From Chionoecetes opilio (Eukaryota > Arthropoda > Malacostraca > Decapoda > Majidae): a DNA stretch of 64,000 nt. The stretch covers positions 140,001 through 204,000 of the forward strand of contig JACEEZ010001756.1 in assembly GCA_016584305.1 (NCBI GenBank), written 5' to 3'. The position numbers were made by a program, and so were the translations under genes. Of this stretch, positions 44,417 to 56,076 are shown piece by piece (position 1 is the first letter of the stretch; the number at the start of each line of letters is the position of its first letter). Below the pieces are notes generated by a model. That model had not been told where the DNA came from, did not search any database, and saw only the letters and a list, made by a program, of their open reading frames with translations.

Positions 44417-44735
44417 TCTTACAGTCTCAAGATACACCAGAGAAGAGGTGCCCATTTGAGTTATTTCCTCAACATCATTACTATAGTTGCAGTGAAAGAT
44501 TGTTCAATATCCACCTTTCATTCTTCTGAAAACTGCAGTACACTGTCTGAAGAGGACCGCAAGAACACTAGGGCTACATGGCAATATTTAATAAGACGAC
44601 AACGCCCTGCCATTTCATTACAATGTAGTTCAGTACGTGTACTATATCATCAATATGGGAGTTATGAAATTTCTGTCGACAAAAGACTCAATTATTTTTT
44701 CCCTATTTGTACTGGAAACAACTGTGTATTTGCAT

Positions 44736-44753
44736 ATATTTTATATATATATA

Positions 44754-44796
<43 letters not shown>

Positions 44797-44839
44797 CTAT
44801 CTATCTATCTATCTATAGATAGATAGATATATTATATAT

Positions 44840-44886
<47 letters not shown>
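44736..44886. repeat. (TA)n with an internal CTAT/ATAG palindrome
   Basis: TA repeats surround ATCTATCTATCTATCTAT that meets ATAGATAGATAGAT at about 44,812, which gives a perfect local palindrome inside the microsatellite. Confidence 0.85.
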
Positions 44887-44890
<4 letters not shown>

Positions 44891-45064
44891 ACATTATCAA
44901 CTATGTCAAGTGATTACCTAGCATGATAAACGATACTATATATTGATCTATGAGTCTGTCCTGAAAGTGACGCATTGCATTGCCCTTGCATGGCGCGCAT
45001 GAGTCAGCCACGCCTTCTGTCCCTTTGTGTTTGGCTTGCCAGCCGTAGTCCCACAGTTCTTCTG

Positions 45065-45205
<141 letters not shown>

Positions 45206-45842
45206 CAAAAGTCACCTGATTAATAGGAACTGTTTTTTCAACGTGGTCCAATGTCGACAACAAAGGAAGCAAGTGCGATCATGGGATGGCGTGGCGGCAG
45301 CTGCACGGGTTTGCCTTGCCATCTTCCTGTTGATGAGAGGCAAAGGACTATGGTCCTACCTGTTCTTGTCAACTATATTGTGCTTTAAGGACTATATTGA
45401 TATGTCCACCATTGGAAAAATAGACCTTATGTTTTTTCCACCCACATAAACGTCGCGTCGGTCTCCAAGCCGTATAATTTTCCGGGAAAATAGACCTTAC
45501 AGACTGCAGGTGGGTGTAGCGGCTGCTTGGTTGCCCATAAGCTTGTAAGAGGGAAAGTCACCTTGCGGGTGGTGGAGCAGCTGTACGAGCCAACGTCCCA
45601 TTATACTCTGAGGGACTTTGAGTCTTATGTGCCTTGCAGCCTGTGGGTGGCGGTTGGAGTCTCCCTCCGCTCGACATCTGGGTCAGGTTAAAGAAAGACT
45701 CGGTGAGGCGGCAGGGGATGGGTCTTGCCTGTCTTAGTCTTGCCTGAACATTAAGAAAAACACTATCAAAATTGACTACGGAAGAACATTATGAAAAAAG
45801 AACTAGCCTTACCAATAGCTGGTGACACTGAAGACGTAATTT

Positions 45843-45935
45843 ACTAAAATATAAGAACATAAAAACGAAAATAAGGAAGCTACTATAGAGGCCGTGAGAC
45901 CTACACGTGATAGTTCCTGTAAAACCAAAAGATTT
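45843..45935 (-). mobile_element. LINE 3' end fragment
   Basis: Matches the 3' terminus of the LINE at 48.7 kb in the same orientation: ATAAGAACATAA, AAATAAGGAA.CTAC, GAGGCCG.GAG.CCTACACGTG and TAGTTC. A 3'-only fragment is typical of 5'-truncated LINE copies. Confidence 0.7.
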
Positions 45936-46343
45936 TGCTGTAGTTGAACTTCATACACCACGTTACATAATAATTGTATGAAAACCTGATGAATATTTTG
46001 AGATCACGTGGCATTAAAAGATAGCTCATGTAAAGTGTCGAGTAGACACAGTACCCTTGCTGCGCAAAAGAATAACTGATAACACTCAGCCAGGGCCCGA
46101 GAGAGGGTGGGGGAGCTGGCATCTCAGCCCCAGCCCGGCCTCATAGCCGGGCATGATGATAAACAAGACAAAAATAGAAACAATGAGGAGTTCTTCAGTT
46201 TAACATCTTGTCTATGAAAAAATATGCCTTCAGATTGAGGCCCAGTTCACCCTAGCCCATTTTGCTGTCTGTGTCTGATGGAGTGACGTCATCAGTGATG
46301 TCACTATCTGCGGGACGCATATTCGCGTGATTTGAAAGAGTTT

Positions 46344-46883
46344 GTGGTCTAGGGATATCAACAGCCAATCACGGTTGTCAGAACTCGTGACGTCACACAA
46401 AGGGGTGGAGCTAACGTGAATCGTCGGCTCTCTCTCTCTCTCTCTCCAATACCTGAAGGGGTGAAGGGAGGTATGAAGGTTAAAGTTTAAGGGGGTGAGG
46501 GGGGAGGTATTTGAAGGGTGGTAAGGGAAGCTCTCTCTCTCTCTCTCTCTCTCTCCAATACCTGAAGGGGTGAAGGGAGGTATGAAGGGGAAAGTTTAAT
46601 GGGGTGAGGGGGGAGGTATTGAAGGGGTGAAGGGAGGTATTTGAAGGGTGGTAAGGGAAGCTCTCTCTCTCTCTCCCTCTCTCCAATGCCTGAAGGGGTG
46701 AAGGGAGGTATGAAGGGGAAAGTTTAAGGGGGTGAGGGGGGAGGTATTGAAGGGGTGAAGGGAGGTATTTGAAGGGTGGTAAGGGAAGTTCACGCCTTCA
46801 CGGCGATTCACATTAGCTCCACCCCTTTGTGTGACGTCACGAGTTCTGACAACCGTGATTGGCTGTTGATATCCCTAGACCAC
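46344..46883. mobile_element. Long-TIR element carrying a GA-rich minisatellite
   Basis: About 85-bp terminal inverted repeats begin GTGGTCTAGGGATATCAACA and contain CTCGTGACGTCAC and GGGGTGGAGCTAA. The interior (46,430-46,790) is three tandem copies of a 115-135 bp unit (CTCTCTC..CCAATACCTGAAGG and GGTGAAGGGAGGTATGAAGG). No coding capacity and no unambiguous target duplication. Mutator-like or foldback type are both possible. Confidence 0.75.
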
Positions 46884-46930
46884 CAATATTTGATGTTATT
46901 TTAACCAAAATAAGGTCATCTTTGTTCAGT

Positions 46931-47027
46931 CAGTGGCGTACCGAGGGGGGGGGGGGCATGCGGCCATGCCCCCCCCCCCCTTTTGCAAGAAATAAATAGA
47001 TAATAATAAAAATATAGATACTATAAA

Positions 47028-47099
<72 letters not shown>

Positions 47100-47139
47100 T
47101 TTTGGTCCCCCCCTTTTAAATTTTCTGGGTACGCCACTG
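46931..47139. mobile_element. CAGTGGCGTACC element, second copy
   Basis: Same ends and layout as 8,285-8,604: CAGTGGCGTACCGAGGGG, G and C runs, a TA tract (about 47,032-47,082), a T tract and GGGTACGCCACTG. The flanking 8-mers (TGTTCAGT and TTTAATAA) do not match, so the duplication is lost or one end has changed. Confidence 0.75.
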
Positions 47140-47480
47140 TTTAATAATTGTTCTTATGTTGAATATCAGGCTTTCACTAATTAATCCAATGGTTCTGATA
47201 TACTCATGTCTATATCATGAACATTGGTTTGAAGAAATAGTATTTGAAATTATGCTCTATCTACTCCTACATATCCTGATAGCCTCTAAAAGGAAGTTTA
47301 ACTTCAAAATGTTTGGGTGAATATATTTCTCCATTAATACTGAAAGACTATAGATTATTCGCAAAAGGGTAGTATGATTTCTTATTCTATAAAAACCATG
47401 ATTAACACCATGGATAATTTCGCCATTCGACATTTCTGAAATAAACACAGCCCCGTCGGAATTGTATGTAGTACAAGTCA

Positions 47481-48579
47481 ATGGACCAATTTACTCTACT
47501 TGAGGTAAGGATTGATTTGACATCTTCAAGCCTCATATAGTTGGGCAGTGATGTTGATTTTTCTATGTGAACAGTATTTTTGATGATACAGCCAATTTAA
47601 GTACAGGAAAATGTATACGCTCTAAAACGACTGGCGCCATGTTGTGACGTCATAAGCACAAACAACAGAGCAAAACAGCTGTAAAGCGGCCGCTACTATT
47701 ATGTACTACCTACTAATACTCCAACTTGCATTACCCCTACTACCGCAAGATGACCAGTAATCCTCCTTCAAGTGATGTAGTAGGTATTCACTGTGTTTGT
47801 GAATATGTAAGTTGTAGTTTATAAGGAAAAAGTGGATAGACAGATAAGTGGCCCGTGACACCTGACAAGTGACGACTTCTGGGATCGGCATTCCTTATAG
47901 GGAGCTTAAATGAACCTGCAATGACATGTAAAGCTAGACAGATAGACGAACTCATAGAGGAACAGGTAGAAATGTATGGCTTTCTTTCCCCACATAAGCA
48001 AAACATACACCCTTCGTCACTCTACTCACCACTACAACCTTTACTAACCATACATTTCTACCTGTTCCTCTATGAGTTCGTCTATCTGTCTAGCTGTACA
48101 TGTCATTGCAGGTTCATTTAAGCTCCCTATAAGGAATGCCGATCCCAGAAGTCATCACTTGTCTGGTGTCACGGGCCACTTTGCTCTGTCTATCCACTTT
48201 TTCCTTATAAACTACAACTTACATATTCACAAACACAGTGAATACCTACTACATCACTTGAAGGAGGATTACTGGTCATCTTGCGGTAGTAGGGGTAATG
48301 CAAGTTAGTTAGGTTAGTAAAATAAAACTATAATTTGCGGTTTGCTGAGCCAAAACAAGCCGATCAGCTGATCAGGCGAGATCTGAGTTTGCAGTTACTA
48401 CGTCACAACCAATGACAGCGCGTTCCGCCGTGTTGTGATATTTTGGCCCCAAAAAGGCCATATATTTCATTTATGGTGCATTTCTCAGCAAAAAGAATAT
48501 GAGTACAGTGATATGTAGCCTATATTGCACCCAAAGCTTTATAATACTCCGTGTTTTAGGTGTGAGTAAATTGGTCCAT
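47481..48579. mobile_element. Foldback element: 257-bp arms around a 68-bp loop
   Basis: The outer ends ATGGACCAATTTACTC and GAGTAAATTGGTCCAT are inverted. Inside, 47,723-47,979 is repeated in reverse complement at 48,048-48,306 with few mismatches and indels, leaving a loop at 47,980-48,047. The strands could fold into a very long hairpin. Short frames that mirror each other in the two arms come from this symmetry. No transposase is seen. Confidence 0.85.
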
Positions 48580-48704
48580 TTTATGGAGAAAATAGTTTCT
48601 ATTGTATGCATATATTTTCATTTTCTGTACATCCTAGACACCAATGTTACATTTGTTAAGTGAATTTGAATAATCTTTTGATTTGAAGAAAAAAATATAT
48701 AAGA

Positions 48705-49352
48705 ACATAAGAAGAACATAAGAAAATAAGGAATCTACAAGAGGCCGCGAGGCCTACACGTGGTAGTTCTTGTCACCTAACACTACCTACATCCACCTTT
48801 CATCCCCATCCATGAACCTATCCAGCTCCCCTTTAAAGCTCCCCAATGACTCAGCACTAACTACCTGTCTACTGAGACCATTCCATTCATTCACCACCCT
48901 ATTTGTGAACCAGTTTTTCCCTATTTCCTTTCTAAATCTACGCCCTTCCAGCTTGAATCCATTACTTCTTGTTCTACCCTGGTTAAAAGCCGTAAGAACT
49001 TTTCCTACCTCTCCTTTATTAAATCCCTTTATCCACTTAAAAACTTCTATCAGATCGCCCCTTACTCTGCGTCTCTCAAGTGAGTGTAATTTTAATAACT
49101 TCAATCTCCTCTCATAACTAAAGTTACGCATTCCTTGTATCATTTTGGTCATCCTTCTCTGCACTTTTTCTAACAACACTATATCCATCCTGTAATATGG
49201 AGACCAAAACTGAACTGCATAGTCTAGGTGAGGCCTGACTAGAGCCAGATAAAGCTTTAGAATAACTTCCGCACTTCTACTTTTAACACTTCTGGTAATG
49301 AATCCTAATACTCTATTAGCTCTATTTCTGGCCTCAATACATTGTTTCCTAG
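48705..49352 (-). pseudogene. LINE reverse transcriptase, C-terminal part
   Basis: The minus-strand frame continues the RT protein that is broken at 51,400: ARNRANRVLGFITRSVKS, LALVRPHLDYAVQFWSP, then LEKVQRRMTKMIQGM, LHSLERRRVRGDLIEVFKWI and KEIGKNWFTNRVV..WN. The stop is near 48,787, and the LINE 3' tail with repeated TTCTTATGTTCTTAT ends at about 48,705. This C-terminal signature is typical of CR1/Jockey-group LINEs common in decapods. It is separated from the catalytic part by the insertion at 49,353-51,399. Confidence 0.8.
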
Positions 49353-51399
49353 TAGTCCGGCAGCTTAGTGAAATGATGGGGACATGCCGGATAAAAGCAC
49401 CAAAATTTTTTCAGGCACTCTACAGGCTCCTAGCTATGATTTTGAGAGGGGAGACAAATGATCCCATCACTCAGATGGCTATAAGGAACGCTTCTTTATT
49501 ATTTTGACATTTCCGCATGTGGAAATTAGGGTAAATGGGTTTTTTAAAAGAATAGTCATAAGGATAATGTTTATTGGATGCAAGTTATCTTATTATTATT
49601 ATTTAATAACTCCAGAACAAAATATTCCAATATGGCTGTCAAAAAAACATAAATTCAATATTTATTCGACTTTAAACTCCCCTGCGGACATCGCGAAATG
49701 CCATGTAGTTTATTAGCAGAACACGAATTAAAACATACTCCTTGCAATTCAAAAATGACAGTGGTTAATCTACTGACGGTGCATTATGAAAAATAAGTAT
49801 TCATTAAGCTCATTATACAACAATCATGTTCTTCCTGTACAGCTGCAGGAATGCCATGTCTTTGTTAAGCACCAGTATCACAATGCAGGTATGATTCATA
49901 ATTGTAATTATGTGTCTACTTCTCACATTTGCAGCTGCACAGTTCGGTGCATTTCCAGCTGGCTTTCTTGCATGAACATCTCCCGCCACAACCTGCAGCA
50001 CTTTTGCAGGCACACTTCACAAGTTCACTTACAGCCTTTGCTGCCGCAGGCTGCGAGCTCCAGACAGGAACCCAGGACTTTGTTTCTGCATCCAGTGTCC
50101 AACCGCAGCCTTCAGCAGTTGGTGTCTGTTGTTGGGCCTGGTGACAGGTTGTCCAGATGCCAGCCTGGTACACTGCACGCTTGGTGTGCTGCAGCAGGGC
50201 CTGTTTGAGTTGGGGGAATGTTCTCCATCGTTCTGTTTTTTCTGGCAGAACAGTTTCCTTTCTTGCTTCATTCACCGACACCAGAGGGCTGGTCTTGTCA
50301 TATATAACGACTGTGAAACGTTCCAGCATCTGGAACTCCTGGCAATCCACGGTGATTTGTGCATGTGGATGTTCTACGATGAAGTTGAAGGCATCTGTGA
50401 CTTCGTATAGGCACCCCATGCTTCCCAAACCGACTTTTTCCCCTTTCCAAAGAAAGAAGAAGTCGTATCACACCCTGTGAAGCTGTGGAACACTGGTAGC
50501 GCTGTGGACTTCTCTTTGCCCAGAGTACTACAGATGGCATTGATGTGTAGGAAAAGGAAGTTCTTGCCACTGCCGAAGGCGACCCAGATGTCAGCCGATG
50601 GATACTTGCTGGCTAGAAAGTGATACTTCCCGATGAGGATGACAAGAACGTCAGTATCCACGGTGCGTACCAAGCATGTGGTGCATCCACTCTCTAGGGC
50701 ATCTTGTAGATGGACCACAATTCTTGTGTCTGCCTCTTCGTGGTCACATGGCGGCATCGAGTGGTCAGTGCCACTGCAGACTACAGAGGCTCCAGATGTT
50801 GCAAAGACCTGCTTTCCGTCTGGGAAGGTAGTGGATACAATCTTCTCTGATAGGAACTGGAAGAGTTCTACCTTGTTTGTGGGGTCACGCAGGAAATCGG
50901 GCCAATTGCCTGGGACCTTGGTCTGGCCTGCCACCTTCCTTCGTACACCTTTCCCCCGTTTCTCTCTGGTTGATTCTTTGATACTGTTGTCCAGGTACCT
51001 GTCCAGTCCTGTCCTGTCCAGGTACATGTACGTAAGTAATTCATGGTCATACATGTAAGCCTAAATTCCATTGTAATAGAACGGTTGTCCTGGTAAAATT
51101 TGAAAAGTGTGATCTTGAAGTATAAGAAGGGATGAAAAAAATAACAAACTAGTGGATGTATTGCATATACGGAATATTTCTTTTGCCATTAAAGGCGAAT
51201 CTTGATTTCATCAAGATTTTTCTAAGTGAAAATTAGCCGTTATCACAAAAATGGTTCATAGAGGCTTCTGAGTAATTGGATCGTTTGTCTCCCCTCTCAA
51301 AATCATAGCTAGGACCCTGTAGAATGCCTGAACAAAATTTGGTGCTTTTATCCGGCATGTCCCCATCCTCTTGAAATCTGGTCCTTAGCGGCCTCACTA
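49353..51399 (-). mobile_element. 2.05-kb TIR element inserted in the LINE
   Basis: The ends are inverted: plus-left TAGTCCGGCAGCTTAGTG and minus-right TAGTGAGGCCGCTAAGG. They are followed on both sides by a long shared stretch (GGGGACATGCCGGATAAAAG, then CATTCTACAGG.TCCTAGC and TGATTTTGAGAGGGGAGACA), about 130 bp in all. TAG lies outside both ends (49,350-49,352 and 51,400-51,402). Removing the element plus one TAG restores a perfectly open LINE frame (L-Q-P-R-K-Q-C-I-E). The superfamily is not assigned. The interior encodes the nuclease-like protein described separately. Confidence 0.8.
49916..51054 (-). pseudogene. Transposon-borne nuclease-like protein with Cys-rich tail, frameshifted
   Basis: The minus-strand N-terminal frame (51,054-50,374) has HEEADTRIVVHLQDAL, TVDTDVLVILIGKYH, ADIWVAFGSGKNF and HSFTGCDTTSSFFGKGKKS. 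The acidic E-x-D / D-x-D spacing recalls the PIN/FEN1-like nuclease fold (inference). A frameshift near 50,400 moves to the 50,428-49,916 frame with QMLERFTVVIYDKTS, KRAVYQAGIW, GWTLDAETKSWVPVW and a terminal cluster CACKSAAGCGGRCSCKKASW + KCTELCSCKCEK, which resembles a tesmin/TSO1-type CXC motif. A 15-residue patch near 50,240 reads better in a third frame, so there are at least two more small indels. Proteins of this plan are, to my recollection, frequent uncharacterised entries in invertebrate genomes. It is enclosed by the TIRs of the 2.05-kb element, so it is probably transposon cargo or enzyme. Confidence 0.65.
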
Positions 51400-52276
51400 T
51401 AGGTTGGAGGTCTGGGCTCACCCTCACTCCAAGATCTTTTTCACCTTCTGATCTTTTCAGCGATACATTGCTTATGGTGTATCTATTACCAGGGTTTTTT
51501 CTACCAACATTCATAACGCTACATTTATCAATATTAAATTCCATCTGCCATCTGACTGCCCACTCGTTAAGTTTATCTAAGTCTCCCTGCAATATGTTTA
51601 CGTCAGACTGTGATCCAATAATCCTACCTAACTTAGTATCATCAGCAAACTTGCTGATATCACTGCTAATCCCACTATCCAAGTCGTTGATGTAAATCAA
51701 AAATAGTAATGGGCCCAAAACAGACCCTTGTGGAACTCCACTTGTCACCAGTCCCCATTCAGATTTGGAACCATTAATTGTAACCCTTTGTTGCCTATTA
51801 CTTAGCCACGCTCTGATCCAATGAAGAACCTTCCCATCTTTACCATGAGCCCTAACCTTATTTAAGAGTCGCTCGTGTGGTACTTTGTCAAATGCCTTAA
51901 TAAAGTCCAGATATATTATATCATAATCCTTATCATTATCTGCCGTCTCATAAACTTTCCTATAAAAACTCAATAAATTGGTGAGATTGACCTACCCTTG
52001 GTGAATCCATGTTGTGAATCATTGATCAAACTATGTTTATCTAAGTGCTCTCTAATGTTTTTTGCAATAATAGATTCCAATAATTTACCCACCACTGATG
52101 TTAGACTTACGGGTCGATAATTTGACTTTAGTCCTCTGTCTCCCTTCTTAAATATGGGAACAACATTTCCTTTCCTCCACAATAATGGCACATCGCCTAT
52201 CTCAACCGATTTCCTAAAAATGTGCACTAACGACTCACTAACAACCTCCTTGCATTCCTTTAATACCCTGGGATAC
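51400..52276 (-). pseudogene. LINE reverse transcriptase, catalytic part (CR1/Jockey-like)
   Basis: The upstream minus-strand frame (52,276-51,990) has WRKGNVVPIFKKGDRG, NYRPVSLTSVVGKLLE and INDSQHGFTKGRS. A frameshift near 51,975 leads to the frame with YLDFIKAFDKVPHERL, TSGVPQGSVLGPLLFLIYIN and the catalytic FADDTKL, followed by the KDLGVRVSPDL connection motif. The order and motifs are those of non-LTR retrotransposon RT. The element is 5'-truncated at about 52,276: no endonuclease domain lies upstream. It is inactive because of the frameshift and the insertion. Confidence 0.85.
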
Positions 52277-52590
52277 ACTATACATATATATAGAAGCAAG
52301 TAAAAAAAACCTATGAAGTCCTCAAAACATGCATATTTGAGTGAGATTCACAGGCTCTAACGCAGGGGTAGGGAACTTCCGGCCCGCGGGCCATGTAAGG
52401 CCCGCAAAAACATTTGGTCAGGCCCTGCCAAGGCAACCACAGACGACTCTAAATTCAATAAATTTAGAAGCTTTTTTTTCATACTAACATAAATTGTTAT
52501 TAAGTGCATGCATAATACTTATAACGTAAATTTTAAGGGACAAGCACGTCCATTACGGGACGGATAGGACACATAGATAGAACACTTATA

Positions 52591-53976
52591 CCGTATTTTA
52601 CGGCCTGTCCACACTAGGGGTCATGCGGCTGGCGGTGAGGCTGGTGGATGTGTTGAAATACGACCTGTGCGTCCAGACTGCCTCACCGCCATGGCAGGGA
52701 GGCGACGCTCCGTCACAAGATTGATTGATGTTCCATTTCAATTTTTGACCACCTAAATATTTTTGCATTGAGACGTATCATATACCGTCAGAATCGGAAG
52801 AGTGTGTTGCTTCCGAGACAGTAAATAAACATGCAATGCAAGCAAAATTAAATGAATAACAAGGAGTTGAATAAAAAAAGGTGAGAGATGAAATTTTTTG
52901 TATGCACTATTTCGCTTTGGTATCATTATCTTATTCTTGCTATAGTATACTGTAATTTATTTATATTCATGACACACAGTAATGTCTCGTGAAGATAATG
53001 GTATGTTCAGTCTTCCTAAATATCATCTCATTCATCTGGTAGTTTGATAATACCATCACTGGGGCAGCACTGGGGAACTACAACACGTCCCTCGAATCGG
53101 GAAGGGTTGGATTCGCTCCGCACGACGAGCGCATTGTTGAAAACCTCGATTTTCAACTCCGCCAGCCTCACCGCCAGCCTCATGAGCCCTAGTCTGGACG
53201 GGCCTTAAAACGCTGCATCTTGAAAGACGCACCCTGACTTTGGAAAGAAATTTCTAAGAAAAAAGAAGAAAAAAAAAACCACCAAAACTGTTGTCAGATA
53301 TAGTCATTTTCACAAAAGAACACACTCACTATTCATTATCTTCATTCAGCACTGTTCATCAGCCATTTTTATTTTCTAGCTTGTATGCGATAGTATGTAT
53401 AAGTAAATCGTCATGTTGGCTGGCTGAACATATACACGCAGGTCGGACGACGGGAGTGAAAACAAACCCGACCGCGGCGGTGTGCAGCTACGTGCCTACC
53501 TGGCGTGCTGATCAGCTGAGTTTGGCTTTGTCGTCCTGAGTGTAAACACTTCTCACGTCCTCCCGTGCCTCACTACTTTGCCTGCCTCCTGTGCCTCACC
53601 AGTGAGTCACCACGTATTGTTTGAATTTTCCTGTATGCATGCAGTATTTGTGATGGCTGCATGTACATAAGTATACAAACTTTCATCTAATGTAACAAAC
53701 AAAGTTCCTTATACACGGAATGGCTGTTGGCGCCAATCTGCCAAGGCGGAAAGGCTCCCGCCAGTACCGCAGAAAACATTACAGCGTGAAGACAGATTAG
53801 TTGATTTGAATGTCTTATGGTATTTGAAATACTTGTAACAGATAAGTACTGAGGTTACATCATATAAGAGGCTGAATTGAATAGCTACCTAAGCCAACCT
53901 CCTACAACATTCGTCTTGGAAGACGCACGAGTATTTTTCAGAGGAAAAAGTGCGTCCTATAAGCCGTAAAATACGG
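52591..53976. mobile_element. TA-flanked element inside the hAT element
   Basis: Ends CCGTATTTTACGGC / GCCGTAAAATACGG are inverted, with TA outside both (52,589-52,590 and 53,977-53,978). Subterminal AAGACGCAC / GTGCGTC motifs occur near both ends. It is split by a third element close to its left end. Confidence 0.75.
52602..53204. mobile_element. GGCCTGTCC element, innermost of the nest
   Basis: The left end GGCCTGTCCACACTAGGG continues with GGCTGGCGGTGAGGCTGG. The right end is its reverse complement with few changes (CCAGCCTCACCGCCAGCCTC, then CCCTAGTCTGGACGGGCC). Inverted repeats are about 45 bp and the element is 603 bp with no coding capacity. The target duplication is unclear. Confidence 0.75.
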
Positions 53977-54143
53977 TAATTCACGTATGGTTCTCGTCGG
54001 CTAAAAAATGCAGGCTGATTTTTAAGTTGATAGTTTTGTATGGCCTGCGAATGATGTCATGAATATCCAAATGGCCCTTGGTAGTAAAATGGTTCCCCAC
54101 CCCTGCTCTAACGGGATCATAAAACTCAGTGCAGTTGCCCATT

Positions 54144-54816
54144 AAGCGGGTATAACACGGGGCTTTTCGTCGGACCACTTCATCGAACCAAACGGGCATT
54201 TGGTTGGACATATTCTTCGAACACTGACAACACCTATACCACACGGTTGGGCTGGCGCGCTTCACCTAACCATAATATTAACAAAGATGGAGCGTAGACA
54301 GTGGGAGGCGTGGAGTTTTGTTGTTAATGTTTTAACTTTAGGGCATACGTACTGGTGAAGAAAAGGGAGGAGGTGATTGTTAGAAGAGAACAGCGACAGA
54401 TGAAGACGTGTTGTGTAGGTTAAATGTAAACAAATATCATATCTGCTTCAGATTTCTGAAATTATATCACATATATAATATAGACTGTTCTGTATTCATT
54501 TTCCTGTAATATATATTATATGATGGTGTACATTTTAATGCTTAATAATTGCCAACACTTTATAATTTAATCATTTATAGAAAAAGTATAGACTTATTTT
54601 GACCCCACAGTACAGTACTCGACAAAAATATTGAGCCACCCGGGCCGGTAGCTCAATATTTTTGTCGAGTACTGTAGGTTTGATAAAATAAGCAACATTT
54701 TGTATAATTTCATCAAACCATTTCAGCAAACAAGTTAGACGAAATGACCCTCGAGGTTGTCCAAACAGGTCCGGCGAAATGGCAAGTTTGACGAAAAGCC
54801 CCGTGTGATACCCGCT
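54144..54816. mobile_element. AGCGGGTAT element with TA flanks
   Basis: Inverted ends AGCGGGTATAACACGGGGCT and AGCCCCGTGTGATACCCGCT, each continuing into a TTTCGTC / GACGAAA pair, bound 673 bp. TA flanks both sides (54,142-54,143 and 54,817-54,818). Subterminal motifs TTCGTCGGACC / TTTGACGAAA repeat. It contains a 62-bp hairpin element. There is no transposase. Confidence 0.75.
54613..54674. mobile_element. 62-bp perfect-hairpin element with TA flanks
   Basis: The 24-bp left end, CAGTACTCGACAAAAATATT plus GAGC, is perfectly repeated in inverted form at the right end around a 14-bp GC-rich loop. TA lies outside both ends. The end sequence resembles Tc1/mariner-type termini. A related single end (TTTTTGTTGAGCACTGTA) is at about 55,159-55,176. 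Confidence 0.8.
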
Positions 54817-54819
54817 TAG

Positions 54820-55965
54820 TCACCCGTACGTTAGTATTTCTGGCAGCGTATCTTGCACAGATTTTTTTGTAGATTATCCTATACATATGATATAGCAGTA
54901 GGATCTATGACTTTCTTAGTTATACTCTACCTGAATAACAAGATTAGTATAACTCACTATATTTTTTTTAACGTTCCTGAGACAATTGATTGATTCTGAA
55001 AATGTTGGCAAATCATTTTCTAGACATCTAAAGGCGGTAAAAAAATATCATGGACGACCTATGAAGTATTATAATTAAGTATAATGCATTATATCTTTTT
55101 TATTAATTATTCTCTTTTTTTTTTTCAACTGTGCAGAGGGGTCGAGAGTACATTATTTTTGTTGAGCACTGTATGTATAAGTATAGCAGTCACGCAGACA
55201 CACTGTGCTAAAAAGACACGCCATGGGAACAGTGCATGCGTGCTCAGAGAGAGGGGAGATGCATACTTACCATGCACAAGTGACATGACCTATTAGTTCA
55301 TTATGACCTAGACCTTGACCTTTCATCAGATAATGCTCCTTTTTGATCTCCCAAGATTTTGGTTATATATTGTTACCATAAGAATTATGAAGGGATACCT
55401 TGAACGGTTATCTAAGAATTGTATCCTCAAACAATCATACACTACTTCAAATAATACTATTATGATAGCATAGGTGGTAAAGAGACAGGACCACATGAGT
55501 AAAGCTTAGGTTCTGTATGCTACAGCTAGGTAAATGCATGTACACAAACACACTTGGTCTAATAATCGGGAAGTGTGTGGGAAAGTTACGTACATACAGT
55601 GGCCGTTATCCCGAAGACTCAATGCTTGCTATGAATGCAGAGAAGCAATTTATCTATCCTGTGCAATGCCAATTTTAAGATTATTATGAAAGGTTTGCCC
55701 TTGTGTTCACATATTTACTGCAATCTGTAGGTTAATAACATACAAAATCGTTCCATATGTATAAAATATTCAGCTATATGCATAAATTTGTTAGGATATG
55801 TAATTCTAAAGTCAAATAAATACTGTAATTACCCACCAAAGCTAATTTTGATGCTGTACTATTTTATTTCAAGTAGGACAGCATTGTTGGTTTTTTCAAA
55901 AATCTTTCTAGCAATTATGCAGATAATTCTGCCAAAATATAAGAAAATGATCTATGAAACAAAAC
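54820..55965. other. Region downstream of ECM29, no gene seen
   Basis: Apart from the lone Tc1-like end near 55,160-55,176 there is no recognisable element or exon. The ECM29 3' untranslated region probably ends within or just right of this stretch; a minus-strand AATAAA lies at about 55,868-55,863. Confidence 0.4.
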
Positions 55966-55970
55966 CTGGA

Positions 55971-56076
<106 letters not shown>

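Larger units (their letters stand above)
52363..54105. mobile_element. hAT-type element with perfect 8-bp TSD, outermost of three nested elements
   Basis: The 1,743-bp element starts CAGGGGTAGGGAACTTCC and ends GGTTCCCCACCCCTG, flanked by identical CTCTAACG (52,355-52,362 and 54,106-54,113). The end sequence with GGCCCGCGGGCCATG just inside is typical of hAT non-autonomous elements. There is no transposase. It is mostly filled by a second element (52,591-53,976). Confidence 0.9.

Noticed and set aside
47706..48308. Paralogous small genes in opposite orientation
   Set aside because: Mirrored frames (with IHFFLINYNLHIHKHSEYL) are the two arms of the foldback element.
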